Positions 35,434 through 45,473 of a DNA stretch of 64,000 bases are shown one piece after another. Position 1 is the stretch's first letter; each line of letters opens with the position of its first letter. The stretch is from Maribacter sp. 1_MG-2023. Its GTDB lineage: Bacteria; Bacteroidota; Bacteroidia; Flavobacteriales; Flavobacteriaceae. The position numbers and the translations under genes are program-made. The DNA is taken from contig NZ_JAUOPN010000006.1 in NCBI RefSeq assembly GCF_030547005.1, forward strand, positions 124,001 to 188,000, written 5' to 3'. The notes beneath the pieces were generated by a model. That model made no database searches, had not been told where the DNA came from, and was given only the letters and a program-made list of their open reading frames with translations.

Positions 35434-36642
35434 ATGAAAAACTTAGTACTACTATTAACAGCGGTTATTTTTAGCACCACAGGTGTATTCGCTACAGGTA
35501 TTAATGAAGATAAGGTTGCAAACAGCAATACTTATAGATACGATAACTCATTTATTTTTATAGAAAACGGAATTACATTTTCTGTTTATCCTGATGGTGA
35601 ATTTGATTTTTATATCGAAAACCAAGTATCAGGAAGAAAAAACGGAGTAACATTTAACTCTGGTTACGATTATAGTCCTTTTGCTCAATACGATGATTAT
35701 GGTGCAGTAATTCAGGTAGAGAATGTGCCTATCTTTTATGACTACTATGGTCGTGTAAGCGAAATTGGTGATGTAAATATCAATTACTCAAACAACAGAG
35801 TTCGTAGTGTAGGTAACATGAATGTTTATTATAACAACCGTGGTTTCTATGATTACCACACAGGGTATATCAATATATATAACAGAAGTTATGTTTACCG
35901 TCCATTTCATAGATGGTTTGTAAGACCTGCAGTTGGTTTTAGCTTTGTATACAATAGCCCATACAGAAGATATTATACTCCTGTTAGATATTCTTACTAT
36001 AGCCCTTATAGAAACAACTATAGAAAAGCTTATGTAAATGTTGGTAATCAACATAAATACAACAAGGCTAGAAATAACAGATCTACTGTTTATAGAAATG
36101 ATAAGCGTGTTGCAGTAAGAAACAATAAATACAGAAGTAACAGAACTGTTGCTAAAAGAGATAATGGTTTAAGAACGAACAGAACGTTGGCATCTAATAA
36201 TACAGCAAGAGCAAATAGAAGCTCAACTGTAAACAGATCAACTACTGTTAGACGTAACAATACAAATAGTGGTAGAACTACTCAAAGCAGAACTGCTACA
36301 AGAAGTTCATCTAATAATGGTACGGTAAAAAGAAGTAATAGTTCTGCAGTGCGTAAAACGCCAAATAGAACAGTTACCAAAAGAGAAGTTTCTCGTACAC
36401 CTAGAAGTACAACTGTAAAAAGAAGTACTACTACGTATAAAAAACCTGTTAGCAGAAGTGTAAATACTAGAACTGCAACAAATACGAGAACTCAACGTAG
36501 TACTGTATCTAGAAAAGCGACTAATAGTCCGTCTAGAAGTTCTGTAAGTAGAAGCTCTAGTTCAAGATCAGTAAGTAAAGCTCCTGATAAAAGCTCAAGT
36601 TCAAGAACAAGTTCAGCGACTAGAAGTAGCAGAAGAAATTAA
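35434..36642 (+). CDS. Secreted protein with a long Arg/Ser/Thr/Asn-rich basic tail
   Basis: 402 residues. The signal peptide ends near VFATG. Residues about 30-200 form a Tyr-rich globular part with SVYPDGEFDFYIENQ and Tyr-Asn runs such as YSPYRNNYRKAYVN. Residues about 200-402 are almost wholly Arg, Lys, Ser, Thr and Asn (SRSSSSRSVSKAPDKSSSS), with no hydrophobic core. This tail is highly positive and disordered, fit to bind polyanions such as sulfated polysaccharide, DNA or LPS. No known family function. Strong terminators on both sides isolate it as a single transcription unit. Confidence 0.8.
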   Translation: MKNLVLLLTAVIFSTTGVFATGINEDKVANSNTYRYDNSFIFIENGITFSVYPDGEFDFYIENQVSGRKNGVTFNSGYDYSPFAQYDDYGAVIQVENVPIFYDYYGRVSEIGDVNINYSNNRVRSVGNMNVYYNNRGFYDYHTGYINIYNRSYVYRPFHRWFVRPAVGFSFVYNSPYRRYYTPVRYSYYSPYRNNYRKAYVNVGNQHKYNKARNNRSTVYRNDKRVAVRNNKYRSNRTVAKRDNGLRTNRTLASNNTARANRSSTVNRSTTVRRNNTNSGRTTQSRTATRSSSNNGTVKRSNSSAVRKTPNRTVTKREVSRTPRSTTVKRSTTTYKKPVSRSVNTRTATNTRTQRSTVSRKATNSPSRSSVSRSSSSRSVSKAPDKSSSSRTSSATRSSRRN

Positions 36643-36668
36643 AATAAGTTTTTAGGTTGGTTAGTTGT

Positions 36669-36705
36669 AAAGCGCCGTAATGATTAATTCATTGCGGCGC
36701 TTTTT
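36669..36705. terminator. Terminator between convergent genes
   Basis: AAAGCGCCGTAATG / CATTGCGGCGCTTT stem with loop ATTAATT and T run TTTTTC. Confidence 0.88.
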
Positions 36706-36711
36706 CTATTC

Positions 36712-37596
36712 CTATAAATTTAATTGACCAGGAAAAAGTTTAGTGAATTTTTTAGGCAGTTTAGATTCAATATACATTTCTTCATTAGTAACAGGATGCT
36801 GAAACCGAAGTGACTTCGCATGTAAATACAATCCTTTTCCTTTTAATTCGAGTCCGGTTGAAAAATAAGTGGTATCTCCTAAAATAGGATTCTCAATAGA
36901 TAATAAATGTTTTCTTAATTGATGTCTTCTACCGGTATGTGGACTAAGTTTTACCAAGTTAAGATATGAAAATCGCTCAGAGACAATTGATTCTAAAACC
37001 TCAAAAGAAGACTTAGCCGGTTTATCATCTATATTACTATTTATACTTCCTACGGTAGCCATACCTCCAATAGTTACCGCAAAATATTCTTTTTCAATTT
37101 TCTTATGTTCAAATAACTGATTCAACTTCGTTATTGCACTACTTGTTTTGCCTACCAAAAGCAAACCTGTAGTAGCATAATCTAAACGATGACAAGGTTG
37201 CGGACTAACAGCATCTACACCTGAACTATTCTTTAAATTTTGGGCTAGTGCGTTAGCTACAGTTTTAAATCCGTTACCGCTTACTAAAATTCCTGCAGGT
37301 TTATTGATAACTGCCAAGTATTCATCTTCATAAACTACTTCTAGTTTTAAAATAAGCCGAGTATTTTTTTCATACTCTGGCGGATGTTGATATACAATAG
37401 TTTCTCCACCAACAATCATAGTTGCAGTAGAAGCAATTAGCCCATCAACCAAAATGAACTTTTTCTTAATGGCTTTCTTTAAAGCAGATTTTGTCGATAT
37501 ACTCTGAAACACCCCTACCCCATATTCTTGCAATCTCTTTGGAGTTACATTTTCATTTACAATATGTATTTCTTTTTGTTGCATAATACTCCTCAA
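36712..37596 (-). CDS. RluA-family pseudouridine synthase
   Basis: 294 residues. A degenerate S4-like N-terminus (about 15-70) precedes the catalytic domain with HRLDYATTGLLL (catalytic Asp139), VVYEDEYLAVINKPAGILVS and RRHQLRKHL. It isomerises uridine in rRNA or tRNA. The target cannot be read from sequence. The start may be the Met at position 5 (MQQKEIHIVN) rather than the first. Confidence 0.88.
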   Translation of the reverse strand: MRSIMQQKEIHIVNENVTPKRLQEYGVGVFQSISTKSALKKAIKKKFILVDGLIASTATMIVGGETIVYQHPPEYEKNTRLILKLEVVYEDEYLAVINKPAGILVSGNGFKTVANALAQNLKNSSGVDAVSPQPCHRLDYATTGLLLVGKTSSAITKLNQLFEHKKIEKEYFAVTIGGMATVGSINSNIDDKPAKSSFEVLESIVSERFSYLNLVKLSPHTGRRHQLRKHLLSIENPILGDTTYFSTGLELKGKGLYLHAKSLRFQHPVTNEEMYIESKLPKKFTKLFPGQLNL

Positions 37597-37723
37597 AGTT
37601 AATTAGGTTTTAGGCAATTTCTACTACATAAACTTTTGGACTATTAATAAATTGAAGTGAGTTAATGTTCCTTGGTATATAAACCTAATTTTCAGTCGAT
37701 TCCAATTTCCTTCAGAAACAACC

Positions 37724-38764
37724 ATGATGAAAAAGATAAACCATAAAATCCTTAGACAGCTAATCATATTGGCCTTGATTATATTTCTAGGCGGATTGAT
37801 TATAAAATACATGTTACCATATATCTCTGGTGTACTTGGTGCGCTCACACTATATGTAGTTCTAAGAAAGTGGATGTTGAAACTAATTAATAAGGGATTA
37901 AAAAGATCCTGGGCAGCCATGTTACTAATTTTCGCAGCTTTCATTGGCATTTTCATTCCATTAACCGGTGCAGGTTTTATGCTAAGTTCACAATTGGGAG
38001 ACTTCGCAGATAAATCTGAACAAGTTACCAAAGCCTTTAAAAGTCAATTATCACAAATAGAAAAATATGTACAGTATGATGTTTCTTCAGCTATTGACCC
38101 AGAACAAGCTTCTGGTTGGCTAACAGATAATCTTTCTGGTTTTGCAAGTGGTACATTTAATATTATTATTTCATTTGGTATTCTACTGTTTCTACTTTAT
38201 TACATGCTAAAGAGTCCTAAACAATTAAAAGAATCTTTATTAGAATATATTCCATTAAGTAATAAAAACCTGGTTGCGCTAGGTAAAGAAATAGATAGTG
38301 TGGTTCGATCTAATGCAATAGCGATACCTTTAGTCGCGATTGCTCAAGGAATTATAGCACTTATTGGTTTTTATATATTCGGAGTAGACAATCCTCTTTT
38401 TTGGTTTGTAATTGTAACTATAGGGTCTATGATTCCTTTTATAGGAACATTCATAGGTATTTTCCCCGTATTTGTTTTAACGCTGGCTAGTGGAGACGAT
38501 TTTCAAGCTTGGGGAATTCTACTTTATGGAATTCTAGTAGTGGGTATGACCGAAAGTCTCATTCGACTATTTGTTCTTAAAAAATTAGATAGCACCCACC
38601 CTTTGGTAACCTTGATAGGAGTTTTAATTGGTATTCCGTTGTTCGGATTTGTTGGATTGATTTTTGGTCCCTTAATTATAAATCTATTCTTAATAATTGT
38701 GAAAATTTACAAGCAACAATATGGCATTCAAAAACCAAATAAACAAAGGGTAAGTCAAATGTAA
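37724..38764 (+). CDS. AI-2E family transporter (permease)
   Basis: 346 residues with about eight membrane helices in the 2-1-5 arrangement of the family. Helix pair at about 12-45, another at 62-85, then after a soluble loop a block including FNIIISFGILLFLLYYMLKS and GSMIPFIGTFIGIFPVFVLT (family signature). Proteins of this family exchange autoinducer, sodium or other small solutes; the substrate is unknown. Its stop abuts the stop of the convergent flippase gene with no gap. Confidence 0.88.
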   Translation: MMKKINHKILRQLIILALIIFLGGLIIKYMLPYISGVLGALTLYVVLRKWMLKLINKGLKRSWAAMLLIFAAFIGIFIPLTGAGFMLSSQLGDFADKSEQVTKAFKSQLSQIEKYVQYDVSSAIDPEQASGWLTDNLSGFASGTFNIIISFGILLFLLYYMLKSPKQLKESLLEYIPLSNKNLVALGKEIDSVVRSNAIAIPLVAIAQGIIALIGFYIFGVDNPLFWFVIVTIGSMIPFIGTFIGIFPVFVLTLASGDDFQAWGILLYGILVVGMTESLIRLFVLKKLDSTHPLVTLIGVLIGIPLFGFVGLIFGPLIINLFLIIVKIYKQQYGIQKPNKQRVSQM

Positions 38765-40219
38765 TTAACGACCTAGAAACTTATTTAAAAATCCGTAGAC
38801 ATCTTCAGATATTTTAAAACGATAAAGAACACCAACATAGAAAATAGTCATAAGAATACTTTTGAGCGCTATGTTAATTATAGGATGAAAAGAAAATGAA
38901 AAGGTTGAAAAAATAGCGCCAACTACTATTAATAAGGCAAGCACCTTTAAAGTTTCATTGGTAAACGGTAGCATTTTAAATTTCGATTTTACGTATCCTA
39001 ATTTTAGGGTATTGTAAATAAAGAAAGCACTAAAGCTTGCAATGGCAGCACCGTCGATACCATATTTCGGAATTAACCAAAGATTGAATAGTATAGCCAA
39101 TACCGCCAATAACACTCCGAAAAATAAAATAGAACGGTAGTAATCTGAATTGAATAAGATAGCATTATTATTACCTAAAAGCGCATCATAAACTTTTACC
39201 AAACCTACCCAAAAGACAATCATGAATCCACCAGCATACTTATCTGGCAGCAGCTCATACAGTTCATTTAAGTTTAATAATATCAGCAAAAAAAGAAGAC
39301 CGGATACTATAAATAAGGTTAATGAACTTTTTTGATATAATTGCGAAAGTGCAGAAGTATCCTTATTATTCAAATATGTAGCTGTTAGTGGATACGTTAT
39401 CTGATGCATAGATTTTGAAGGTACCGCAATAGTAGATGCTATAAAACCGGCAACAGCATAAAAAGCAACATTCTCCAACTCCAGAAAGTTGTTCAGCATT
39501 ACCTTATCTACCTCCATAAGTACAATTGCAGTAGATCCGCCTAATATTATTAAGGCGCTGTATTTTACAATAGTTTTCCAATTTTGTAGCGGGGTAAAAT
39601 TTAATTTTGGCTTACGTAAAGAATACGCATACAGTTTCATAATTAAGGTTCGCACTAAGTAAAAACCGACCAAGGCATTGATAAAAAATTCAATATCAAT
39701 AAATTTAAAATATAACAGGAGCAACAAAATGGTTTGACCAATTCTACAAAAAATCTCTTTCATAAAATTGCCGAACATAGATTTCATTCTAATTCTCGCC
39801 CAAGCATAAAAAACCTCAAAGTATGCCATTGCCATACCCGTTAAAAAGATATGCCAAACATAATCTCGAACGATACCGTTCTGTCTTGAAAGTAAATTAC
39901 CGATGGCGTCATTAGCTACATAGCTTATTAAAGCTACAGGTATAATTAATACCAAGGGCAGTAACAGCATTAAGCTTAAAAAGGAATCTTGAGTTTTTTC
40001 GCTTTTAAAACTAGAATAGAATTTAACTAAGCTATTGGGTACACCAAATGCCAATATGGGGGTTAGCACAGCTGATACAGATAAAATTACCTGTATTAAT
40101 CCGTAATTACTTGGCTGCATAAAATTGGTATACAAAAACAAGGTATTCGCTGCCCCAATTGCAAAACCAAAATAGGTTACAATTGTATTATTCAACGATT
40201 GTTTTAGTACGATACCCAT
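38765..40219 (-). CDS. Polysaccharide flippase (Wzx/MATE-like)
   Basis: 484 residues, about 12-14 membrane helices, starting IVLKQSLNNTIVTYFGFAIG and followed by the flippase-type NYGLIQVILSVSAVLTPILA. It moves lipid-linked oligosaccharides across the inner membrane. Its start overlaps the stop of the glycosyltransferase gene by 1 bp (TAATG), so the two are translated together. Confidence 0.88.
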   Translation of the reverse strand: MGIVLKQSLNNTIVTYFGFAIGAANTLFLYTNFMQPSNYGLIQVILSVSAVLTPILAFGVPNSLVKFYSSFKSEKTQDSFLSLMLLLPLVLIIPVALISYVANDAIGNLLSRQNGIVRDYVWHIFLTGMAMAYFEVFYAWARIRMKSMFGNFMKEIFCRIGQTILLLLLYFKFIDIEFFINALVGFYLVRTLIMKLYAYSLRKPKLNFTPLQNWKTIVKYSALIILGGSTAIVLMEVDKVMLNNFLELENVAFYAVAGFIASTIAVPSKSMHQITYPLTATYLNNKDTSALSQLYQKSSLTLFIVSGLLFLLILLNLNELYELLPDKYAGGFMIVFWVGLVKVYDALLGNNNAILFNSDYYRSILFFGVLLAVLAILFNLWLIPKYGIDGAAIASFSAFFIYNTLKLGYVKSKFKMLPFTNETLKVLALLIVVGAIFSTFSFSFHPIINIALKSILMTIFYVGVLYRFKISEDVYGFLNKFLGR

Positions 40220-41490
40220 TAAATATATTCGACCAATTTTCGGGTGAGTTCCCTTCTACTGTATTGCTCAATACTACCAGAACTTATCTGTAATTCACCT
40301 TTCTGAAAATCTTGAAACCAACTTAAAAGTACATTTTTCAATGCAATATCATCAGCATAGTCAAATATTCTTCCTGTTTCGGTTTCATTAACGATACCAG
40401 CAACTTCCCAACTTATAGGTCCCACACCTAAAATAGGACGCTTTGCCGCCATATATTCAAATAACTTACCAGGTATGATACCAATGGTATCTTGAGAGTC
40501 TATTTCTACCAATAATAAAACCTGCGAAGACTTTTGGTAAGCCAGCGCTTCTTGATGCGAAACATAACCTACAATTTCAATAAAATCTTGCAAACCTAAT
40601 TCAGCGAGTGACGCAAGTATTTCTTCACTGACTACACCTATAAAGCGTAATTGCAAAGCATTCTTGAAATCAATATTTTCATTAACTAAATCTGACAATA
40701 CCTTCCAAAGGTTTTTAGGGTTTCTACCACTTAACAATGATCCTATGTGAGCAATGGTAAATTTGGTGTCTAGTGTATCACTTACTACTACATCACCGTC
40801 AAATCCGTTCGTAATGACCTTAATTGATTTATTTGTAAGTTGTTTAAATTCTTGTTTCGTAGTATTACTAGTTACAATAATTTTATCGGCTGTGATTAAA
40901 ACATCAGACTCTAACTGCTTATGTTTCTTTTCTGCTGATGATGTCAATTTTAGTTTTTTATGATACCCTATAGTTGTCCATGGATCACGGAAATCTGCAA
41001 TCCAATTTAATGTTATGGTTTGTTTTAAATAGTACCCAATTAGGTGTACACTATGCGGAGGACCCGTAGTAATTATAGTATCTATACCCTCTTTTTCTAA
41101 AACATCTTTTAAATAAGTAACAGAAGGTTTTACCCAAAATTTTCTTGCATCAGGTATAAACAGATTACCCCTAATCCACAAAAGGGCTTTCTCTAAAAAA
41201 GATTGATTTTTAGTTTGAATAATTCCAGAACTAATACGCTTTGTTTTCTTACTAGAAAATATGGCCGCAATACGATATGGCTCTTTTATAGGATGCTTAT
41301 AGATTTTTAAATCATCGGGAATATCTTGTAAAAAAGATTCATCTAAAAGTGGATAATGAGGATTCTCAGGAATATATAGTACCGGCTCGACACCAAAGTC
41401 TCTAAAGTATTTTACAAACTTTAGCCAACGTTGAACTCCCGGTCCGCCAGCAGGTGGCCAATAATAAGTAATGACCAGCACCTTTCTCAT
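40219..41490 (-). CDS. GT4-type glycosyltransferase
   Basis: 423 residues. GT-B fold with the opening VLVITYYWPPAGGPGVQRWL and a C-terminal domain containing EIVGYVSHQEALAYQKSSQV and the donor-binding PGKLFEYMAAKRPILG, where the ELFEYMA-type acidic motif is conserved. Cytoplasmic sugar transfer to a lipid-linked acceptor, likely the one exported by the neighbouring flippase. It overlaps both neighbours by 1 bp. Confidence 0.88.
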   Translation of the reverse strand: MRKVLVITYYWPPAGGPGVQRWLKFVKYFRDFGVEPVLYIPENPHYPLLDESFLQDIPDDLKIYKHPIKEPYRIAAIFSSKKTKRISSGIIQTKNQSFLEKALLWIRGNLFIPDARKFWVKPSVTYLKDVLEKEGIDTIITTGPPHSVHLIGYYLKQTITLNWIADFRDPWTTIGYHKKLKLTSSAEKKHKQLESDVLITADKIIVTSNTTKQEFKQLTNKSIKVITNGFDGDVVVSDTLDTKFTIAHIGSLLSGRNPKNLWKVLSDLVNENIDFKNALQLRFIGVVSEEILASLAELGLQDFIEIVGYVSHQEALAYQKSSQVLLLVEIDSQDTIGIIPGKLFEYMAAKRPILGVGPISWEVAGIVNETETGRIFDYADDIALKNVLLSWFQDFQKGELQISSGSIEQYSRRELTRKLVEYI

Positions 41491-43925
41491 TATGCTTCCT
41501 CTTCTTTTTTAGATTTCCAAAAAGAAAAACCAAATCCACCAACAATAACCAGTCCTAATAAAATAGTACTCGCTAAAGTGATTTTACTTCCTGTTACGAC
41601 AACATCTGGCTCAAATTTAAATTCTACCTTATGTTCGCCAGAAGGAATCTTAAGTGCTCTTAATACGTAATCAACTTTGAAGTAATCACTTTCTTTTCCG
41701 TCGATATAAGCATTCCATCCGTTTTCATAATACATCTCAGAAAATACTGCAACACCTTCATTACTATTCTTAGATGTATATGTCAAATGATTAGGCTCAT
41801 AATCAATTAAAGTAATTGACGCCGTAGAATCTACTTGATAAGTCAATGGATAAATGTCAGAAAACTTAGAAGAATTAACAACCGCCACATTCTTAGTATC
41901 TAAACTATCTAAAGCCATTATCTCTTCATTGGCATTTGCAACAGATTGTAATTGAGAAACAAACCAAGCATTACCATTAGCATTGGGGTTTTCAATAGGA
42001 AAAGCATTACCCTCTTGATCTTGCCTGATAACATATTTAATGTTCATCATATTTAAAACCGACAAGTTGCCATTGTACACATGAAAATTAAACAAGTCTT
42101 GCATACCGGCAGGTTTGGCTGCGTGGTAGCCCGTTATACTTTGGTGAAAATATGCTGTTTTCGCAGAATCGAATCCGTCGGTTTGATCAAAAACACGGAA
42201 TACTCCGTCATCCTTAGCAATTATTTTATCTGCTGTAGTTTCTTTAAAAGGTTCTAACATTTTACGTTTAGACACAAAATTGTCATTATTTACGTATCGT
42301 AAATCAACACCTACTAAATCAACCACAACCAACAAACCAATGGCAATTATCAAGAGGTTCATTTTCAATTTCTCTTTTAAATACAACCAAATCAATAACG
42401 CTGTACCCAGTGCAAAACCTAATGAGCGTAACAAATCGCTCGTATAAACACTCTTACGATCTAAACAAAGCATTTCTGGCAACTCTTCTAGACCTGTCAT
42501 TCTCAAATTATCATCATTGACACCTACAAAGTGGAAAGCACCTTTAAACATTAATAAAACAACGCCTAAACCTAAAACAATTGCTGCTGCAATAGTTAAA
42601 GATTTCATTTTATCCGCTTGCGGAACTTTGTCCTTAAATAATTTATTTAAAGCTAAAATTGCCAATACCGGAACACAAAGTTCTAATACGATTTGTATGG
42701 ATGATACCGCCCTAAATTTATCATATAAAGGAAAATAATCTATCATGAAATCAGTTAACGAACTAAAGTTTTTACCCCATGATAATACTAAAGACATAAG
42801 TGAACCAAAAAGTAGCCACCATTTATGTTTCCCTTTAACCAAGAATAATCCTAAAATAAATAGAAAGAATATAACAGCACCTAAATATGCCGGACCCGAT
42901 GTACCGGGTTGTTCACCCCAATACAATGGTAAACCACTAACAAAATCTAATGCACTTGATCTAGCCAAGCCCTTATCAATTAAATAATTATAAGATTTTG
43001 AGTTCTCACCCAAATTCTCTTGACTTGCGCCACCAAAAAGTCTTGGCACAAATAAGTTTAAAGATTCTGTAATACCATAACTCCAATTTGTAATATAGGC
43101 TTTGCTTAATCCGCCAGTATCTTCTTTTGGAGAACCATCTGGGTTTATAGTCAATTCACTTTTACCCCGTGTACTCCAATCGGCATACTCTTTAGTAGCC
43201 ATTAACCCTGTAGCATTGGCAGCAATACCTAATGTAACTGCTAATACTAATAAACCAACAGATGCGAAGAAGTGTTTTAACTGCTTATCTCTTATCGCAT
43301 ACACCAAATACACTACTCCTAAAATAAGCACCAATAACATAAAATAATATGTCATTTGATAGTGGTTGGCAGTAATTTCAAGAGCCATAGCCAACGCTGT
43401 CAAAACAAAGCCCCAGAGATATTTTTTTCTGAACACTAAAACTATACCTGCTAATAACACAGGTAAATATGCAACAGCATGTGCCTTTGCATTATGCCCT
43501 GCACCTAATATAATAATGAGGTATGTTGAAAAACCAAAGGCCAAAGCACCTACAATAGCTAGTCTATAATCTACTTTTAAACAACAAAGAAGAATATAAA
43601 AACCTATAAAATACAGAAATAGGTAATCTGCAGGTCTTGGTAAAAACCGAATTAAACGGTCTAGTTTTTTAATGTAGTTGTGTGGATAATTTGCCCCTAG
43701 TTGGTATGTTGGCATACCACCGAATGCACTATTTGTCCAATACGGTTCTTGATCATTCGATTTTCTGAAATCGTTCTGTTCCTTTGCCATACCCGTATAT
43801 TGGGCAATATCATGCTGGTACATAACTTTACCCTGTAGTACTGGGCTAAAATATGCTAATGCAGCAATTATAAAAAATACGACAACAAAAAAATGGATGA
43901 AAAAGAATTTTAAGCCTTGCTTCAT
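41490..43925 (-). CDS. YfhO-family membrane protein (GT-C type)
   Basis: 811 residues. About 12 N-terminal membrane helices with a GT-C-like first loop (HDIAQYTGMAKEQND contains an acidic residue in the place expected for catalysis), a large periplasmic C-terminal domain and a last helix near 785-805. YfhO proteins add sugars to teichoic or lipid-linked glycans in other bacteria. First large gene of the TAATG-linked polysaccharide operon. Confidence 0.85.
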   Translation of the reverse strand: MKQGLKFFFIHFFVVVFFIIAALAYFSPVLQGKVMYQHDIAQYTGMAKEQNDFRKSNDQEPYWTNSAFGGMPTYQLGANYPHNYIKKLDRLIRFLPRPADYLFLYFIGFYILLCCLKVDYRLAIVGALAFGFSTYLIIILGAGHNAKAHAVAYLPVLLAGIVLVFRKKYLWGFVLTALAMALEITANHYQMTYYFMLLVLILGVVYLVYAIRDKQLKHFFASVGLLVLAVTLGIAANATGLMATKEYADWSTRGKSELTINPDGSPKEDTGGLSKAYITNWSYGITESLNLFVPRLFGGASQENLGENSKSYNYLIDKGLARSSALDFVSGLPLYWGEQPGTSGPAYLGAVIFFLFILGLFLVKGKHKWWLLFGSLMSLVLSWGKNFSSLTDFMIDYFPLYDKFRAVSSIQIVLELCVPVLAILALNKLFKDKVPQADKMKSLTIAAAIVLGLGVVLLMFKGAFHFVGVNDDNLRMTGLEELPEMLCLDRKSVYTSDLLRSLGFALGTALLIWLYLKEKLKMNLLIIAIGLLVVVDLVGVDLRYVNNDNFVSKRKMLEPFKETTADKIIAKDDGVFRVFDQTDGFDSAKTAYFHQSITGYHAAKPAGMQDLFNFHVYNGNLSVLNMMNIKYVIRQDQEGNAFPIENPNANGNAWFVSQLQSVANANEEIMALDSLDTKNVAVVNSSKFSDIYPLTYQVDSTASITLIDYEPNHLTYTSKNSNEGVAVFSEMYYENGWNAYIDGKESDYFKVDYVLRALKIPSGEHKVEFKFEPDVVVTGSKITLASTILLGLVIVGGFGFSFWKSKKEEEA

Positions 43926-43957
43926 TTGCTAAATAAGTAGTGTTTAGACAAAGATAA

Positions 43958-44212
43958 CTAGTCTAGCACTTCAAAGTCAATGTATTCACCTACTTTTTCA
44001 GAATCGTTCTTTTTCCGAGATGGTTTTTTATTGATAATAACACTTTCTTCTTCCTCTTGATTAAAAGGGCGTTGATTATCAAAAGCTTCTCTAAAATGAG
44101 ATTCGGTTTTCTTGGCGGCGTAGTTCAATATTTTCGGCGCAAATAACTTTGCCAAAAATTTCAGCAAGTAATACACCAAAAGAATAATTAATATAGTTTT
44201 TAAAAAAGCCAT
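43958..44212 (-). CDS. DUF4834 small membrane protein
   Basis: 84 residues: one helix (about 5-25, LKTILIILLVYYLLKFLAKL), then a charged tail rich in Glu, Lys and Arg. The pattern matches the DUF4834 family of Bacteroidota. It lies 32 bp upstream of the YfhO gene in the same direction and is likely cotranscribed. Function unknown. Confidence 0.8.
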   Translation of the reverse strand: MAFLKTILIILLVYYLLKFLAKLFAPKILNYAAKKTESHFREAFDNQRPFNQEEEESVIINKKPSRKKNDSEKVGEYIDFEVLD

Positions 44213-44299
44213 TTATTCTTACTTAAGATATATCAAAAATACAATTATCACGTTGTATATAAAGAATCATACTATTAAAATAATTATAAAATCGTGTTC

Positions 44300-45385
44300 A
44301 TGAATAGTCTTTTTGCCTACTCTAAATCATATCAATACGTATTAACCTTATTATTTCTTCTACCACTGGTGGGTATTTCACAGTACACAGATGTAATAAA
44401 TTCTAATAGACCTGGAGTTTCGGTAAGTACCTATGCTGTAGGTAAAAACGTGGTACAAGCAGAAATGGGCTTGTTTTACGAACAGAAAGACCATACACTA
44501 TTAAATACGGAATCTAATATTTGGGGAACCGATATTTCTTTGAGATACGGATTACTATTTGAAAAACTAGAATTGAATTACGAAGGTACTTTTCAAGACC
44601 AGAACCTTACTTACTTAAATTTCGACTTGGTTGCTAAGCGTAGAGATTTTTCTAGAAATAGATTAGGATTAAAGTTTCTTGTTTATGATCCATTTAAAAA
44701 CCCTGAAGCAAATAAGCCAAATCTGTATAGTTGGAGAGCAAATAACAAATTTCAATTAAAGAACCTTTTACCTGCTGTTTCACTTTACGGTGGTGTAAAC
44801 TTCGTACTAGGCGACAATCCGTTTTACATCGGCGAACCAACAATATCTTACCGAGGTATGATAGCTACTCAAAGTAGATTAACACCTAGGTTTGTATTGA
44901 TTACTAATACGGCATATGACCGTATCACCACCGATGATCCAGAATTAAGTTATACAATTTCATTATCGCACGCCTTTAGAAACCCTAAATGGAGCGTGTT
45001 TGTTGAGCACCAAGGTATAGATAGTGATCGTTATTCAGATCTATTGATCCGTGGTGGTATCGCACATTTACTTAAAGAAAATCTTCAGTTAGATTTTAAT
45101 ATGGGTGCTAGTTTAAAAAATACACCAACTCGCATATTCTTTGGAATAGGAGGTTCGTATAGAATGGATTTTCATAAAGACAAGCTTAAACCAATTGAAG
45201 ATCAAGACGCTGACCAAAATGGGGGAGCTATTGATAAGAAGGCGATGAAAAAGAAAAAGAAGGAAAACAAAGAAAAAGGAAGCGGTGCAGAAGATATTGA
45301 CCTTGGACCTTCTAAAAAGCAACTAAAAAAATTAAAGAAAGCAGAAAAGAAGAAAAAGAAAGATAGTAGCGAGATAGACTTTTAA
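44300..45385 (+). CDS. Outer-membrane-type transporter (phenol-degradation MetA-like barrel)
   Basis: About 361 residues from ATG 44300; a GTG at 44294 is also in frame but less likely. The signal peptide ends near GISQ. The barrel portion starts SNRPGVSVSTYAVGKNVVQA (20 residues) with regular strands and GINDEPTISYRG-like turns, here GEPTISYRGM. Residues after about 300 are a Lys-rich tail (KKKKKENKEK, KKLKKAEKKKKK) with a few acidic blocks, odd for an outer-membrane protein. Substrate unknown. Confidence 0.7.
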   Translation: MNSLFAYSKSYQYVLTLLFLLPLVGISQYTDVINSNRPGVSVSTYAVGKNVVQAEMGLFYEQKDHTLLNTESNIWGTDISLRYGLLFEKLELNYEGTFQDQNLTYLNFDLVAKRRDFSRNRLGLKFLVYDPFKNPEANKPNLYSWRANNKFQLKNLLPAVSLYGGVNFVLGDNPFYIGEPTISYRGMIATQSRLTPRFVLITNTAYDRITTDDPELSYTISLSHAFRNPKWSVFVEHQGIDSDRYSDLLIRGGIAHLLKENLQLDFNMGASLKNTPTRIFFGIGGSYRMDFHKDKLKPIEDQDADQNGGAIDKKAMKKKKKENKEKGSGAEDIDLGPSKKQLKKLKKAEKKKKKDSSEIDF

Positions 45386-45473
45386 CGAACCACTACTCTG
45401 CCCCATTTTTCATTCTCAACCACTTTAATTTGTTAATTAATATCACTAATATTGGCACTTCTAAAGAAGTTCA

